Shown here piece by piece: positions 33,109 to 42,656 of a stretch of DNA of 64,000 bases (the stretch's first letter is position 1; each line of letters begins with the position of its first letter). The stretch is from a bacterium (lineage in GTDB: Bacteria; Spirochaetota; Leptospiria; Leptospirales; Leptonemataceae). The DNA is taken from assembly GCA_024742665.1 (NCBI GenBank), contig JANSYA010000001.1:124001-188000 (forward strand), written 5' to 3'. The notes below the pieces were generated by a model, which was not told the DNA's origin, searched no databases, and saw nothing but the letters and a program-made list of their open reading frames with translations. A program made the translations under genes and the position numbers.

Positions 33109-36100
33109 ATGGCTCTCACCGCTCCTCCTATCGATCGCCGCGAGCAGGAACAGCTGGCCGCGAAGCTGCGCGAATTTCTCGTCCAGTACGTAGACGAATT
33201 TACGGACGTCGATCAGGTCCAGGCGAATGCGCAGCTGGAAACGATCGTGCAGCTCTTCGGACGATTGCACGAAGTCATCAATGACCGTCTGAATCGCGCG
33301 CCCGATCGTAACTTTCTGACTTTCCTGGAATTAGTCGGCGTGGATATTTCGCCGCCCAAATCCGCCGCGGCGCCGCTGGTCTTCGTGCCCGGCGATCGCG
33401 CGTCCGGCGACATACTCGTTCCGGCCGGGACCCCCGTGATTGTCGAAGGCAGCGAAGACGATCCGATTACTTTCGAAACGCGCGAAGACCTGACCGTCGT
33501 TCGCTCGACTCTGAGTCGGATTGTTTCGATCGACCCCGTCGCGGATCGATTTACGGATCACGCGTCCTTGCTGGACGATGAAAGTGAACTGGTCGAGACC
33601 CTGCTTGCGGGGCGCACTCCATTAACGCACCGAATTTATTTCGGCCACGACGCGCTCTTCGACTTACAGGACGCGGCGACTTTGCGGATTCTGACAGAGC
33701 AGCCCTTCGCGTACGGTTTCGCGCCGGACGTCTGGAGCGTGAACTGGTATAAATACAACGCCGCCGGAGAACTCGAAGCGTTAACGCCGCTTGCTCGAGA
33801 GGACGCCGAGGGAGCGGCGATCGACGCGCGCGTCAACAATCTACTCGAAGGCGGCTCGGTCGAATTCGAATTGATCGAAGCGATCGAAGCCGCGCCGGTC
33901 GGCGGTTTTTCGCGAGGTGCGTCCGGCGCGAATCCCCAGTGGCCGGAACTTTCGGCGGAAAAACGCTGGATCGTGGCGGAGCTGAGCACTTCGATTCCGA
34001 CCGAAAGCTATTCGAAGGCCCTCGGCCTGCAGCCGGATTTTATCTATTTCAACAACAGCGAAAATCTGACGGGGGAAAGTTTCTTTCCCTTCGGCGAAGA
34101 TCCGGAAATCGGCGACGCGAGCGTTTTCGGCGACGCGGAGATCCTTGGAAACGCCGGCGCGACGATCGTAATGAACTTCGATCTGGCCGCGCCGAATATA
34201 CCGGCTCTTGCGCCCGGCGGCGTCCGCATTCAGTGGCAGTATTTGATCGACAACGGCTGGCAGGATATCGGCTTATCGGACAGCGACGGCGTAATATCCG
34301 GCGATTATAACCTTGTGGATGAGACCGTGGCATTCACTCAGTCCGGGCAGGTGCGCTTTTTCTGTCCGGAAATTCCGCTGTCGACTTTTCGCAGTCAGGA
34401 CGGTCGCTGGATTCGCGCCCGGGTCGAGTCCGGCGGATACGAGGACGGGCCCGGCTCTCCCGACGGTCCAGAGGCGATCACCTTTTCAATGGGCCACAGC
34501 TATGTGCCGGAGCTGAATCGCATTCGAGCTCAAATCGAGATCAGTCCGCCGGAGCCGAAACAGGCCGACGCCGCTTTCTCCGGCGCTCAGCTGCTGGACA
34601 TTTCGAAAGACTTTTTTCCCTTCGGAAAGAAACCCGAGTTCAACGCTACGTTCTATTTCGCCTTAAAGGACGCTTTCTCTAACGCGGGCACCCTGGTCGA
34701 TTTGCAGGTCGCGTTGAGTTCCGGATTCCCCGCACCGGATACGACGGCCGTCGAACTCAGCTTTGAATTCTTCGACGGGTTCACCTGGAAAGAACTGGGT
34801 ACGACCACTGAAGCCGGCGTCGCGACTCCGACCGGCGTTTACAGCTTCGTCGATACAAGCAACGCTTTTACGCAATCCGGCTCCGTACAATTCGTATGTC
34901 CGCCCGTCGAGCAGGCGACCGTGAACGGCCGCGAAGACTATTTTCTGCGCGTTCGCATAACCGGTGGCGACTACGGCCGCGAAGCCTTTTTCGATAACGT
35001 GAACAGCGTTTTAATCCCGGCGACCTTTCAGCCGCCTTCGCTGGCGAGCTTTCTTATCGACTACGCCTTTCTAAATACGGACGACCCCGAGCAGATTCTG
35101 CTCGAAAACGAATTCTTTTTTCGGGACAGCACCGCGCAATTCACGGAGACTTCCACCGGCAGCGTTTCGCCGATCACGGCCTTTGAGATTTCCGCGGACG
35201 AAGATCCCGCGCTGTATCTGGGTTTCGACCAGGAGCTGAGCAGCGTTCCCGTAAGTTTGTTTTTTCCGATTCTACCGGCGCCCTTTCAACTGACGGACAC
35301 CGGCGCCCCGCCCACGATCCTGTGGGAGTACTGGGACGGAACCGAGTGGCAGGTCGCGACCTTCAATGACGATACGCAGGGCCTGACGCGCAAAGATCTG
35401 GCGCAGGTGCTCGTGCCCGGCAATTCGCAGGAACGGCCGCTGTTCGGCACGAATCGCAACTGGGTGCGTCTGCGCCTGGCGTCCGGTGAATTCGTGACCA
35501 AACCGGAGGTCAGCTCGCTGCATCTGAACGCGGTCTGGAGCGACAACCTGATTACGACTCGTGACGAGCTGCTGGGTTCGAGTAACGCGGAGCCGGATCA
35601 AATCTTTCGCGTGTCGCAGAACCCGGTCATCGACGGCCAGCAGATCGAAGTGCGCGAAACCGCGCTGACCGCCGAAGATCGGGCGAAGATCATCGAAGAA
35701 GAGGGCGATGACGCCGTGCGCGAAGTTGTGGACGAAGCCGGCAACGTCACCGACATCTGGCTGCGCTGGCACCAGGTGCTGCGCTTCGAAGCGTCGGACC
35801 CGCAAAGCCGTCACTATATTTTCGACGCCCTGACCGGCGAGATTCGTTTCGGCAATGGAGCGCGGGGTTTTATTCCGCCGGCGGGTCGCAATAATATCGT
35901 AGCCCGCTTTTATCAATTCGGCGGCGGATCCCGTGGGAACGTCTCGGCGAAATCTATCACGAAGCCGCGCAGCGCCCTGGTCGGGATCGATTCGGTTTTC
36001 AATCCGGAGCTGGTCGCGGGCGGAGTGGATCTGGAAAGTCTGGATCGCTTGCGGGAGCGCGGACCGCGCGCGATCAAGAATCGAGGCCGCGCCGTAACCC

Positions 36101-37152
36101 TCGACGATTACGAAGCGCTGACGATCGAATCGACCGGCGAAATCGCCCGGGTGCGGGCCCTGGCCACGACCGATCCCGCTCTGCAATTCGCTCCGGGCTG
36201 GGTGACAGTGCTCATCGTTCCGCAAAGCGACGATCCGCGTCCCGTGCCTTCCCAGGAGCTGATTCGTTTTGTCGCGGATTATTTGCGGGCGCGCAGCGCG
36301 AGCCACATCGCTGGAACCCTGCCGTCTCAGGTGAACGTGGTGCCGCCTGGTTATCTGCGCGTCTTCGCCGAAGTCGACGTCGCCTATAAGAATATCAACG
36401 AGGCGCGCATCGTTCAGAGTAGAATTAACGAGACGCTGACTGAGTTTTTTAATCCGCTGCGGGGCGGCCCGAAAGGAACGGGCTGGGATTTCGGTCGTAA
36501 TGTTTACGGAACTGAAGTTTACCAGCTTGTGGAGAACGTCGAAGGCGTGGACTTCGTCGACAGCGTCATTCTGCGGGCTTCGGAGCAGATCCTGTACGCC
36601 TTCCCGCAGACTCCTTTTCGCGCGCTGGCGGGCTATCCCGCCGGCAGCGAAATTGAATTCATCCGTGCAACCCCCGGCGGGACGCGCCGGGCCAGCTATC
36701 TGATCGGCGAAAAGATCGTCGAAGACGAACAGACCGACCGCATCACCGTGCTGGGAGTCAAAGAAGGCGACGTCATCACTCTGCAGACCGGGGCGACGCA
36801 AAACAATTTCCCGATCAACCTGGTGGTGGAATCGGTCGCGAACGATTCGCTGCGAATTAATCCGGACTTCGCCCAGGTCACCTATCCGGTCGGCAGCGTC
36901 ATTAGCAGCGCCGACGGTCGTCTGCGCACGACGCTCTTGCAAGAAATTCCAGTGGGAGTCTTCGAAGGGCTGACGGTGATGATTCCCGAAGCCGGGGACG
37001 ACTACCAGCTGCGTTTTGAAAATCTCGCGCAGATCAACGGAGAAGTCGCATCCGTTTCCGACGAGGTCGAGGTGATCATTCTCGACGAGAACAATCTGAC
37101 TTATTCGGGAACCCACGTAATTCGAGCTCTGCAGCAGGATGCGACGGGTTGA
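33109..37152 (+). CDS. giant baseplate assembly protein (gpJ/T4 gp6-like, Afp11-like)
   Basis: A 1347-residue wedge protein. The N-terminal helical part (RREQEQLAAKLREFLVQYVDEF) is followed by a baseplate-J core whose C-terminal half contains DRLRERGPRAIKNRGRAVT, LDDYEALTIESTGEIARV and NPLRGGPKGTGWDFGRNVY. Between them, about residues 360-800, are at least three copies of a beta-rich module (WQDIG...DGRWIRARVESGGY, WKELG...FLRVRITGGDY, WQVAT...NWVRLRLASGEF). It is larger than Afp11. The inserted modules probably project from the baseplate; whether they contact the envelope is unknown. Confidence 0.9.
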   Translation: MALTAPPIDRREQEQLAAKLREFLVQYVDEFTDVDQVQANAQLETIVQLFGRLHEVINDRLNRAPDRNFLTFLELVGVDISPPKSAAAPLVFVPGDRASGDILVPAGTPVIVEGSEDDPITFETREDLTVVRSTLSRIVSIDPVADRFTDHASLLDDESELVETLLAGRTPLTHRIYFGHDALFDLQDAATLRILTEQPFAYGFAPDVWSVNWYKYNAAGELEALTPLAREDAEGAAIDARVNNLLEGGSVEFELIEAIEAAPVGGFSRGASGANPQWPELSAEKRWIVAELSTSIPTESYSKALGLQPDFIYFNNSENLTGESFFPFGEDPEIGDASVFGDAEILGNAGATIVMNFDLAAPNIPALAPGGVRIQWQYLIDNGWQDIGLSDSDGVISGDYNLVDETVAFTQSGQVRFFCPEIPLSTFRSQDGRWIRARVESGGYEDGPGSPDGPEAITFSMGHSYVPELNRIRAQIEISPPEPKQADAAFSGAQLLDISKDFFPFGKKPEFNATFYFALKDAFSNAGTLVDLQVALSSGFPAPDTTAVELSFEFFDGFTWKELGTTTEAGVATPTGVYSFVDTSNAFTQSGSVQFVCPPVEQATVNGREDYFLRVRITGGDYGREAFFDNVNSVLIPATFQPPSLASFLIDYAFLNTDDPEQILLENEFFFRDSTAQFTETSTGSVSPITAFEISADEDPALYLGFDQELSSVPVSLFFPILPAPFQLTDTGAPPTILWEYWDGTEWQVATFNDDTQGLTRKDLAQVLVPGNSQERPLFGTNRNWVRLRLASGEFVTKPEVSSLHLNAVWSDNLITTRDELLGSSNAEPDQIFRVSQNPVIDGQQIEVRETALTAEDRAKIIEEEGDDAVREVVDEAGNVTDIWLRWHQVLRFEASDPQSRHYIFDALTGEIRFGNGARGFIPPAGRNNIVARFYQFGGGSRGNVSAKSITKPRSALVGIDSVFNPELVAGGVDLESLDRLRERGPRAIKNRGRAVTLDDYEALTIESTGEIARVRALATTDPALQFAPGWVTVLIVPQSDDPRPVPSQELIRFVADYLRARSASHIAGTLPSQVNVVPPGYLRVFAEVDVAYKNINEARIVQSRINETLTEFFNPLRGGPKGTGWDFGRNVYGTEVYQLVENVEGVDFVDSVILRASEQILYAFPQTPFRALAGYPAGSEIEFIRATPGGTRRASYLIGEKIVEDEQTDRITVLGVKEGDVITLQTGATQNNFPINLVVESVANDSLRINPDFAQVTYPVGSVISSADGRLRTTLLQEIPVGVFEGLTVMIPEAGDDYQLRFENLAQINGEVASVSDEVEVIILDENNLTYSGTHVIRALQQDATG

Positions 37153-37196
37153 TTCGCGAGCGGCTCTGATTACTAATATATACGAAAGAAAAGCTT

Positions 37197-38144
37197 ATGC
37201 CAATTCCCATTCCACAACTCAATGATCGCGATTTCACCAGCCTGATGGAAGAAGTGCGCGCGCTGATTCCGCGTTATAACGTGCGTTGGACCAACTTCAA
37301 CGCTTCCGATCCCGGCATCACCCTGCTCGAATTGTTCGCGTGGCTCTGCGAGCAGATGCTGTACCGCGTGAACCGAATTCCCCTCGAAAATTTCACGGCC
37401 TTTCTGAAATTGCTGGGCGTCGAAAAAGGCGAAGACGAATCTCTGGAAGATGCGATTCGCAGAGCGCAGCAGCTCGTGAACGAACGCTATCGCGCGATTA
37501 CGGCCGGAGACTACGAATTTCTGGCTCTGCAACGCATGGACGAATTGGAGTCCGGTCTGGCCGGTCGCGCGATCGTTTTGAACAACGTGGATCTGGAAGT
37601 CGTTCCCGATCCGATTGAAAGTCTCGAACAGATTACGCGCCCCGGACACGTCAGCGTGATCGTCGTGCCGCGCTGCGAAGGGATGAGCGCGACCTACTGT
37701 GATCAGTCGGCCGCGCCGCTGCCTTTACCGACCCCGGCGCTGCTATCGGAAGTGGATGCGCTGCTTGCCGAGCGTCGTTTGCTTACGACGCGCACTCACG
37801 CGGTCGCTCCGTTCTATTTGCCGGTTCAGCTGGAGGCCTTCGTCGTGCTGGAACCAAAGGCGACCGCCGATGTCGCCGCGAATATCGAAGCGAGCACGCG
37901 CGCATTCTATAATCCCCTGGAGGGCGGTCCCGAAGGCGCCGGCTGGCCCATCGGTCGCGACGTATATCGCTCGGAGTTTTTCCAGATCCTGGAAGGCACG
38001 GAGGGTGTCGATTACGTCGAGCGGATTCGGCTGGCGGTGAGCGGCGGAGAGGGGCGCGACGCGAATATTGAAGTTCAGCCCTGGGAGCTGGTGAACGTGG
38101 AAAGCGTGACGGTGAATATCGTGGATGCGGCGGAGAGTTTATGA
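37197..38144 (+). CDS. second gpJ-like baseplate protein
   Basis: A 315-residue protein related to the core of the upstream giant baseplate protein. It has the wedge N-terminal motif FNASDPGITLLELFAWLCEQ, then YRAITAGDYEFLALQRM, and the shared NPLEGGPEGAGWPIGRDVY signature near the C terminus, followed by EGVDYVERIRL. It lacks the beta-module insertions. It probably takes the place of Afp12 in the wedge heterotrimer with the giant protein. Its stop overlaps the next gene by ATGA. Confidence 0.85.
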   Translation: MPIPIPQLNDRDFTSLMEEVRALIPRYNVRWTNFNASDPGITLLELFAWLCEQMLYRVNRIPLENFTAFLKLLGVEKGEDESLEDAIRRAQQLVNERYRAITAGDYEFLALQRMDELESGLAGRAIVLNNVDLEVVPDPIESLEQITRPGHVSVIVVPRCEGMSATYCDQSAAPLPLPTPALLSEVDALLAERRLLTTRTHAVAPFYLPVQLEAFVVLEPKATADVAANIEASTRAFYNPLEGGPEGAGWPIGRDVYRSEFFQILEGTEGVDYVERIRLAVSGGEGRDANIEVQPWELVNVESVTVNIVDAAESL

Positions 38145-38869
38145 ACGAATCAAGCAAGTACTTAAAATTCCTGCCGGACGTCTATCGGGAAGACGACGGC
38201 TCGACCGGCGAAAATTTTACGGGGCGTTTCTTAAATGCTTTCGAACGCGCCCTTGCGGGGGATCCGAACGACGCCGGTCCCCGGGGCGTCGAAGAGCTGC
38301 TCGACCAGATCCAGGGATACTTCGATCCGACGGTCGCGCCGCCGCAGTTTATCGACTGGCTCGCCAGCTGGGTCGCTCTGGAATTGGAGCAGTCTCAGGA
38401 CTGGATGCAGGCCGACTTCGGCCTGACCCAGGCGTCCGCCGATCAGCTCGTGCCCCTGGACGCGGCCCGGGATACGCGCAACCGCCGCCTGATCCAGGGA
38501 GCCGCGAATCTGTATCGCACGCGCGGAACGAAAGCCGGCATCGAAGCCTACCTGGGATTGTACGCCGGCGATCTTAATGTCACCTTAAACGAAATTACTG
38601 ATCTGTTTATTGTCGGCGTGTCGTCCACGGTCGGCAGCGGGGCGATGATCGGGGAGCGGCCGCACTATTTCCAGGTCAAGGTCGTGGTGCCCGCGCCCAA
38701 CCCGGAGATTCTCGTGCAGTACAAACGGTCTGTGCGGGCGATCATCGACAGCGAAAAACCCGCGCATACGTCCTACGATCTGCTGATCGAAACTCCGCGC
38801 ATGCAGATTTCGCCGACGGGGTCGCGGGTCGGAGTGAATACGCTGCTGGGCGGCATCCAGCTGGGATAG
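38141..38869 (+). CDS. tail protein I-like baseplate protein
   Basis: A 242-residue protein related to P2 gpI-type tail proteins found with eCIS baseplates. Segments: SSKYLKFLPDVYRED at the start, FIDWLASWVALELEQSQDW, NRRLIQGAANLYRTRGTKAGIEAYL, and a C-terminal domain with VKVVVPAPNPEILVQYKRSV and EKPAHTSYDLL. It would bind the wedge and carry the fibres encoded next. Translationally coupled to the upstream gene. Confidence 0.88.
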   Translation: MNESSKYLKFLPDVYREDDGSTGENFTGRFLNAFERALAGDPNDAGPRGVEELLDQIQGYFDPTVAPPQFIDWLASWVALELEQSQDWMQADFGLTQASADQLVPLDAARDTRNRRLIQGAANLYRTRGTKAGIEAYLGLYAGDLNVTLNEITDLFIVGVSSTVGSGAMIGERPHYFQVKVVVPAPNPEILVQYKRSVRAIIDSEKPAHTSYDLLIETPRMQISPTGSRVGVNTLLGGIQLG

Positions 38870-38916
38870 CGGTCGGCGGCGAGCCATCATGAGGGAGAAA
38901 AATTGAGGAGCGAAGA

Positions 38917-40332
38917 ATGCCTGAAGATATAAAACGAATGCGCTATTATAACGGACTCTTCTTACAGCAAGAAGAGTTTCAGTTAGAGCAAGATTACAAC
39001 GTCCGCATGCGTCGGATTCACAACGCGCGCCTGCACGGCCGTGGAATCGTGTGGGGTCTGGACGTTACTCTGGGAACCGTCGCCGATACGGTGATTGTCG
39101 GTCAGGGCATGGCCCTGGACTATTATCACGAAAGCAACGAAGCCGAATACACCGGGCGCGAAATCGTGGTGCTCGAACCCACGCCCGTCGATCTGTCGCA
39201 GTATTCCGGCGACGACGAAATCTGGATGTGGATTCGGTACGACGAAAGTCCGGCCGGCGACGATCCCGATCGCGGAGACGAACCTTTCAATACGATTGAA
39301 TCCTTTCAGATCGAACACTCGTTGACGCGGCCGATCGACGAGCAATTGAATATTATTCTCGCGCGGGTCGTCGTGAATTTCGACGGATCGATCGACGCCA
39401 ACAGCATTTTGTTTACGGAACCGGGCGGCACCGAACCGATTCGCGTCGGTTCCGGCATCGCCGGGGCGCGCGTCGAAACGGAGCGCCTGGATTTTCGCAT
39501 CAACGAATTGCTTGCCGACGAGTGGCCGTACCTGGTCGGCAACAATTTCACGCCGGGCGGCGGGCCGCCCAACGAAACCGGCATCCAGGCCTTCGCGGAT
39601 CGCACGGAGTTCAAGGGCGCCGTGGACGTGGACGCCGACCTGAGCGCGCGCAGCGATCTCAGCCTGGCGGGCGTCGCGCGTTCGACGAATCCCTCCGACG
39701 CTTTCGAAATCGACGACGATCTACACGTCAGCGGAAATCTCAGTCTGCTGACGGGAGCGTCTGTCAGTGAGATTTCGACCGACGGTACTCTCGCCGACAA
39801 CAGCGATACGGCGCTGCCTACGGAACAGGCGGTGCGCACGTACGTGCAGGCGCAGATCGCGCAGTTCGCGAACGATCAGCTCGTGGGCTCTGTCGCGGCC
39901 TTCGCCATGAACGCGCCGCCGACGGGCTGGCTGGAATGCGACGGCAGCGATGTCGATCGAGCGGTCTACGCCACGCTTTTCGCGCGAATCGGTACGACTT
40001 TCGGCGCGGGAGACGGGAGCACGACTTTCGCTTTGCCTGACCTGCGGGGCGAATTCATTCGCGGCTGGTCCAACGGCGCAACGGTGGACGCGGGTCGTGC
40101 TTTTGGCAGCGCGCAGCAGGATGAATTTCAGGGCCACCGTCACTTCCCGCTTTCCGATATGGATGAGTTTTTTGGGCCGGGCCCGAATAATTCGTTTGTT
40201 TCGACCACATCAGGAGGCAACCAGCAACCAACGACTGGCGACCCTGCCCCGGACGCAGACAACGGTCCGCCGCGCACGGGCCCTGAAACTCGTCCGCGCA
40301 ACGTGGCGCTGATGTACTGCATTAAGGTCTGA
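38917..40332 (+). CDS. tail fibre with collar domain, paralogue 1
   Basis: A 471-residue fibre. The N-terminal module (about 1-120: RMRYYNGLFLQQEEFQLEQ, VRMRRIHNARLHGRGIVWGL) is the baseplate-attachment domain common to injection-system fibres. The shaft includes STNPSDAFEIDDDLHVSG and the repeat-like LADNSDTALPTEQAVRTYV. The C-terminal phage tail-collar domain (GSVAAFAMNAPPTGWLECDG, FALPDLRGEFIRGW) ends in ETRPRNVALMYCIKV. The variable stretch before that end (about 425-455) probably forms the receptor-binding tip. A paralogue lies directly downstream. Confidence 0.92.
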   Translation: MPEDIKRMRYYNGLFLQQEEFQLEQDYNVRMRRIHNARLHGRGIVWGLDVTLGTVADTVIVGQGMALDYYHESNEAEYTGREIVVLEPTPVDLSQYSGDDEIWMWIRYDESPAGDDPDRGDEPFNTIESFQIEHSLTRPIDEQLNIILARVVVNFDGSIDANSILFTEPGGTEPIRVGSGIAGARVETERLDFRINELLADEWPYLVGNNFTPGGGPPNETGIQAFADRTEFKGAVDVDADLSARSDLSLAGVARSTNPSDAFEIDDDLHVSGNLSLLTGASVSEISTDGTLADNSDTALPTEQAVRTYVQAQIAQFANDQLVGSVAAFAMNAPPTGWLECDGSDVDRAVYATLFARIGTTFGAGDGSTTFALPDLRGEFIRGWSNGATVDAGRAFGSAQQDEFQGHRHFPLSDMDEFFGPGPNNSFVSTTSGGNQQPTTGDPAPDADNGPPRTGPETRPRNVALMYCIKV

Positions 40333-40410
40333 GGGTAAGTTTGTACGCTCAGCACTTACGCTCAGAATAAATCGCGCGGAGTCGCGCACTGATATTAACA
40401 GGAATCAACT

Positions 40411-41931
40411 ATGGCAGCAAATGAAAATAGACCGGACCCTCGCAGGCTGCGTTATTTCGACGGTCTGATTATGAAACAAGAGGAGTTCATCCTCGAACAG
40501 GACTACCACGTCCGCATGCGCCGACTGCACAATCGCATGCTGCACGACGGCGGGATCATCGAAGGGCTGGAAGTTACGATCGGTAACGCGCCTGGCGAAG
40601 TGCTGGTGACTCAGGGTTTCGCGCTGGATCGCCATGACGACCCGCAGTTTTCGGAACGCATCGGGCGGGAAGTCTATCTGACCGACGACTGCGAAGTCGA
40701 TCTATCTTCGTACCAGGCGGGCGACGAGGTGTGGATCTGGGTGAACTACGCCGAAGAATTCGTGGACGTTGTTCCGGACCGCGGCGGCCAGGAGCCGATC
40801 CACATCAAAGAAACCGCGGTGATCAATCACTCGACGACCGAGCCGGTCAATCGCAACAAAGAAGACGTCGTGCTGGCGGTCGTCGAGATCGGCCCCGGCG
40901 GCCTGATCGACGGCACCTCGATTAATTATATCTTCGGAGGCGAGGAGCTTCGCCAGCGCACCGCGTTTAAGATCGAGCGTTTGAGCGCTCAAGTGCTATC
41001 GCTGACCGATCCCGCGATCGCGGACGAAAATACGCCGACTCTCGACGGCTTTCGCTTCGATGACACCGGGGACGACGGTATCAACGTCGATTCCGATCGC
41101 ACGCGCTTCTTCGGACGCGTCGACGTCGACACGCGCCTGACTGTCGGCACCGATGCGAATGTCGCCGGTAATCTACAGGTGGATACGAACACCGACCTGC
41201 TGGGCGATCTCACCGTATCGGGCAACGCTACCGCCGAACAGAACCTTACGGTGCAGGGCGTGGTCAATTCGACGAATCCGAGCGGCGCCCTCGAAGTCGA
41301 CGACGATTTGCACGTCACCGGCACGCTGCAGCTGCAGTCCAGCGCCGCGATCAACGAAGTTTCGACGGACGGCACCCTCGTCGACAACAGCGACACCGCC
41401 GTGCCGACCGAGCAGGCCGTTAAGACCTACGTTGATACGCAAATCGACCAGGCAATCGACGATCAGTTCGTCGCTTCAGTCGCGGCCTTCGCGAAGGGCG
41501 CGCCGCCGACCGGCTGGCTGGAATGCGACGGCCGGGCGCTTTTGCGTACGGAGTACGCGCGTTTATTTGCAGAGATAAACATCGCCTTCGGCCCGGGCGA
41601 CGGCATCAGCACCTTTAACATTCCGGACCTGCGCGGCGAATTCGTGCGCGGCTGGGACAACGGCCGGGGCGTGGATTCGGGCCGCGCTCTGGGAACGTCG
41701 CAGTTGGATGCGTTTCAGGGGCACTGGCATCGTTGGTTTGCCGCCAATTTCAGTGCTGGCCCAGGAGCCGCTATTAGTGCCGACTGGTTAAACCAGGTTC
41801 CAGACGGCACGAACTCGAACAATGACGTGCGAGTGCGTGAAGCTCTAACAGACGGCGTCAATGGGACTCCGCGCACCGGCCCGGAAACGCGGCCGCGCAA
41901 CGTCGCATTCATGTATTGCATCAAGTATTGA
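40411..41931 (+). CDS. tail fibre with collar domain, paralogue 2
   Basis: A 506-residue paralogue of the preceding fibre. It keeps the attachment module (RRLRYFDGLIMKQEEFILEQ, VRMRRLHNRMLHDGGIIEGL), the STNPSGALEVDDDLHVTG block, the VDNSDTAVPTEQAVKTYVD block and the collar domain (ASVAAFAKGAPPTGWLECDG, FNIPDLRGEFVRGWDNG). It differs most in the mid-shaft (an extra block about 220-290) and in the tip loop (about 440-485) just before the conserved ETRPRNVAFMYCIKY end. The tip loop DNA is less GC-rich than its surroundings. Confidence 0.92.
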   Translation: MAANENRPDPRRLRYFDGLIMKQEEFILEQDYHVRMRRLHNRMLHDGGIIEGLEVTIGNAPGEVLVTQGFALDRHDDPQFSERIGREVYLTDDCEVDLSSYQAGDEVWIWVNYAEEFVDVVPDRGGQEPIHIKETAVINHSTTEPVNRNKEDVVLAVVEIGPGGLIDGTSINYIFGGEELRQRTAFKIERLSAQVLSLTDPAIADENTPTLDGFRFDDTGDDGINVDSDRTRFFGRVDVDTRLTVGTDANVAGNLQVDTNTDLLGDLTVSGNATAEQNLTVQGVVNSTNPSGALEVDDDLHVTGTLQLQSSAAINEVSTDGTLVDNSDTAVPTEQAVKTYVDTQIDQAIDDQFVASVAAFAKGAPPTGWLECDGRALLRTEYARLFAEINIAFGPGDGISTFNIPDLRGEFVRGWDNGRGVDSGRALGTSQLDAFQGHWHRWFAANFSAGPGAAISADWLNQVPDGTNSNNDVRVREALTDGVNGTPRTGPETRPRNVAFMYCIKY

Positions 41932-41941
41932 GGAAGATCAT

Positions 41942-42589
41942 ATGTATATAGTACGCGATAAAACAACAAAGAACATCATTCATAAAAACCCCGCGCCTCT
42001 GCATCAGGGCCTTTCGCCGGTCGAAGTCTATCACGCCTTCGACGCGGCGACCATGGAGATCGGCAAAATCGACGGGGCCCTGCCCGGGCACTGGACCATC
42101 GCAGGCGATGGCTCGATTCGCGAGCTGACCGACATCGAAAAGATCGCCGGAGGCATTCTGAATCCCGGACCCGACGAAAAGGTGGTCAACGGTGAGATCG
42201 TGCCGAAGACCCGGCAGGACCGACTGGACGACGGGGAATTGAGCTATACTGAGCTGCGCGAAACCGAAGTGCTTCGTCTGCGGAGCGAAGTCGAAAGTCA
42301 TTTTAGCACTGCGAAAACTGTGAATGGCTATCGCCTGGACAATCTCGCGCGCCAGAAGGCCGCGGTCAGCCTGCAGTTTCGCGCGCTGGCGGATACGGAT
42401 CCGCAGAAGAGCGCGCTGCTTGCGGACGGTATTATCTACGCCGACGACGTGACCGATGAAATCCAGGCGGCGGTGGTCGCCATTCAAAACGCCTACGTCC
42501 AGGCGAAGGCCGCTCTGAACGCCGCCGTCGCCCAGGCGAAGAGCGTAGCGCAGTTCGAAGCGATCGCCCTGGCGAATTATTTGAGCTGA
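41942..42589 (+). CDS. fibre-accessory protein, last gene of the cluster
   Basis: A 215-residue soluble protein starting at ATG 41942, 11 bases after the second fibre gene. The N-terminal half has a compact mixed region (DKTTKNIIHKNPAPLHQGL, GHWTIAGDGSIRELTDIEK). The C-terminal half is strongly helical, with Ala-rich heptads at the very end (NAYVQAKAALNAAVAQAKS). Position after the fibres recalls fibre-assembly proteins of phages, but no family is recognised. It could be a chaperone or a further structural element. Confidence 0.6.
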   Translation: MYIVRDKTTKNIIHKNPAPLHQGLSPVEVYHAFDAATMEIGKIDGALPGHWTIAGDGSIRELTDIEKIAGGILNPGPDEKVVNGEIVPKTRQDRLDDGELSYTELRETEVLRLRSEVESHFSTAKTVNGYRLDNLARQKAAVSLQFRALADTDPQKSALLADGIIYADDVTDEIQAAVVAIQNAYVQAKAALNAAVAQAKSVAQFEAIALANYLS

Positions 42590-42656
42590 GCGCGACGGGC
42601 TGCCGCCGGGGTTTTGCCTTGACAGTTGATCGGAGCCGGCCCGTGCTCGGCTTCAG

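Noticed and set aside
35272..37116. 614-codon open frame on the minus strand
   Set aside because: It lies opposite the giant baseplate gene and has no recognised motif; long antisense frames are common in GC-rich genes.
41725..41931. Diversity-generating retroelement target at the fibre tip
   Set aside because: No reverse transcriptase or template repeat is found nearby; the tip difference is better explained by recombination.
23517..42589. Prophage or phage remnant
   Set aside because: No capsid, portal, terminase, integrase or lysis genes are seen, and base composition matches the chromosome.
23517..42589. Type VI secretion system
   Set aside because: TssJLM and ClpV-like genes are absent; there is a single sheath gene and the hub, LysM and fibre genes match the phage-tail-like type.
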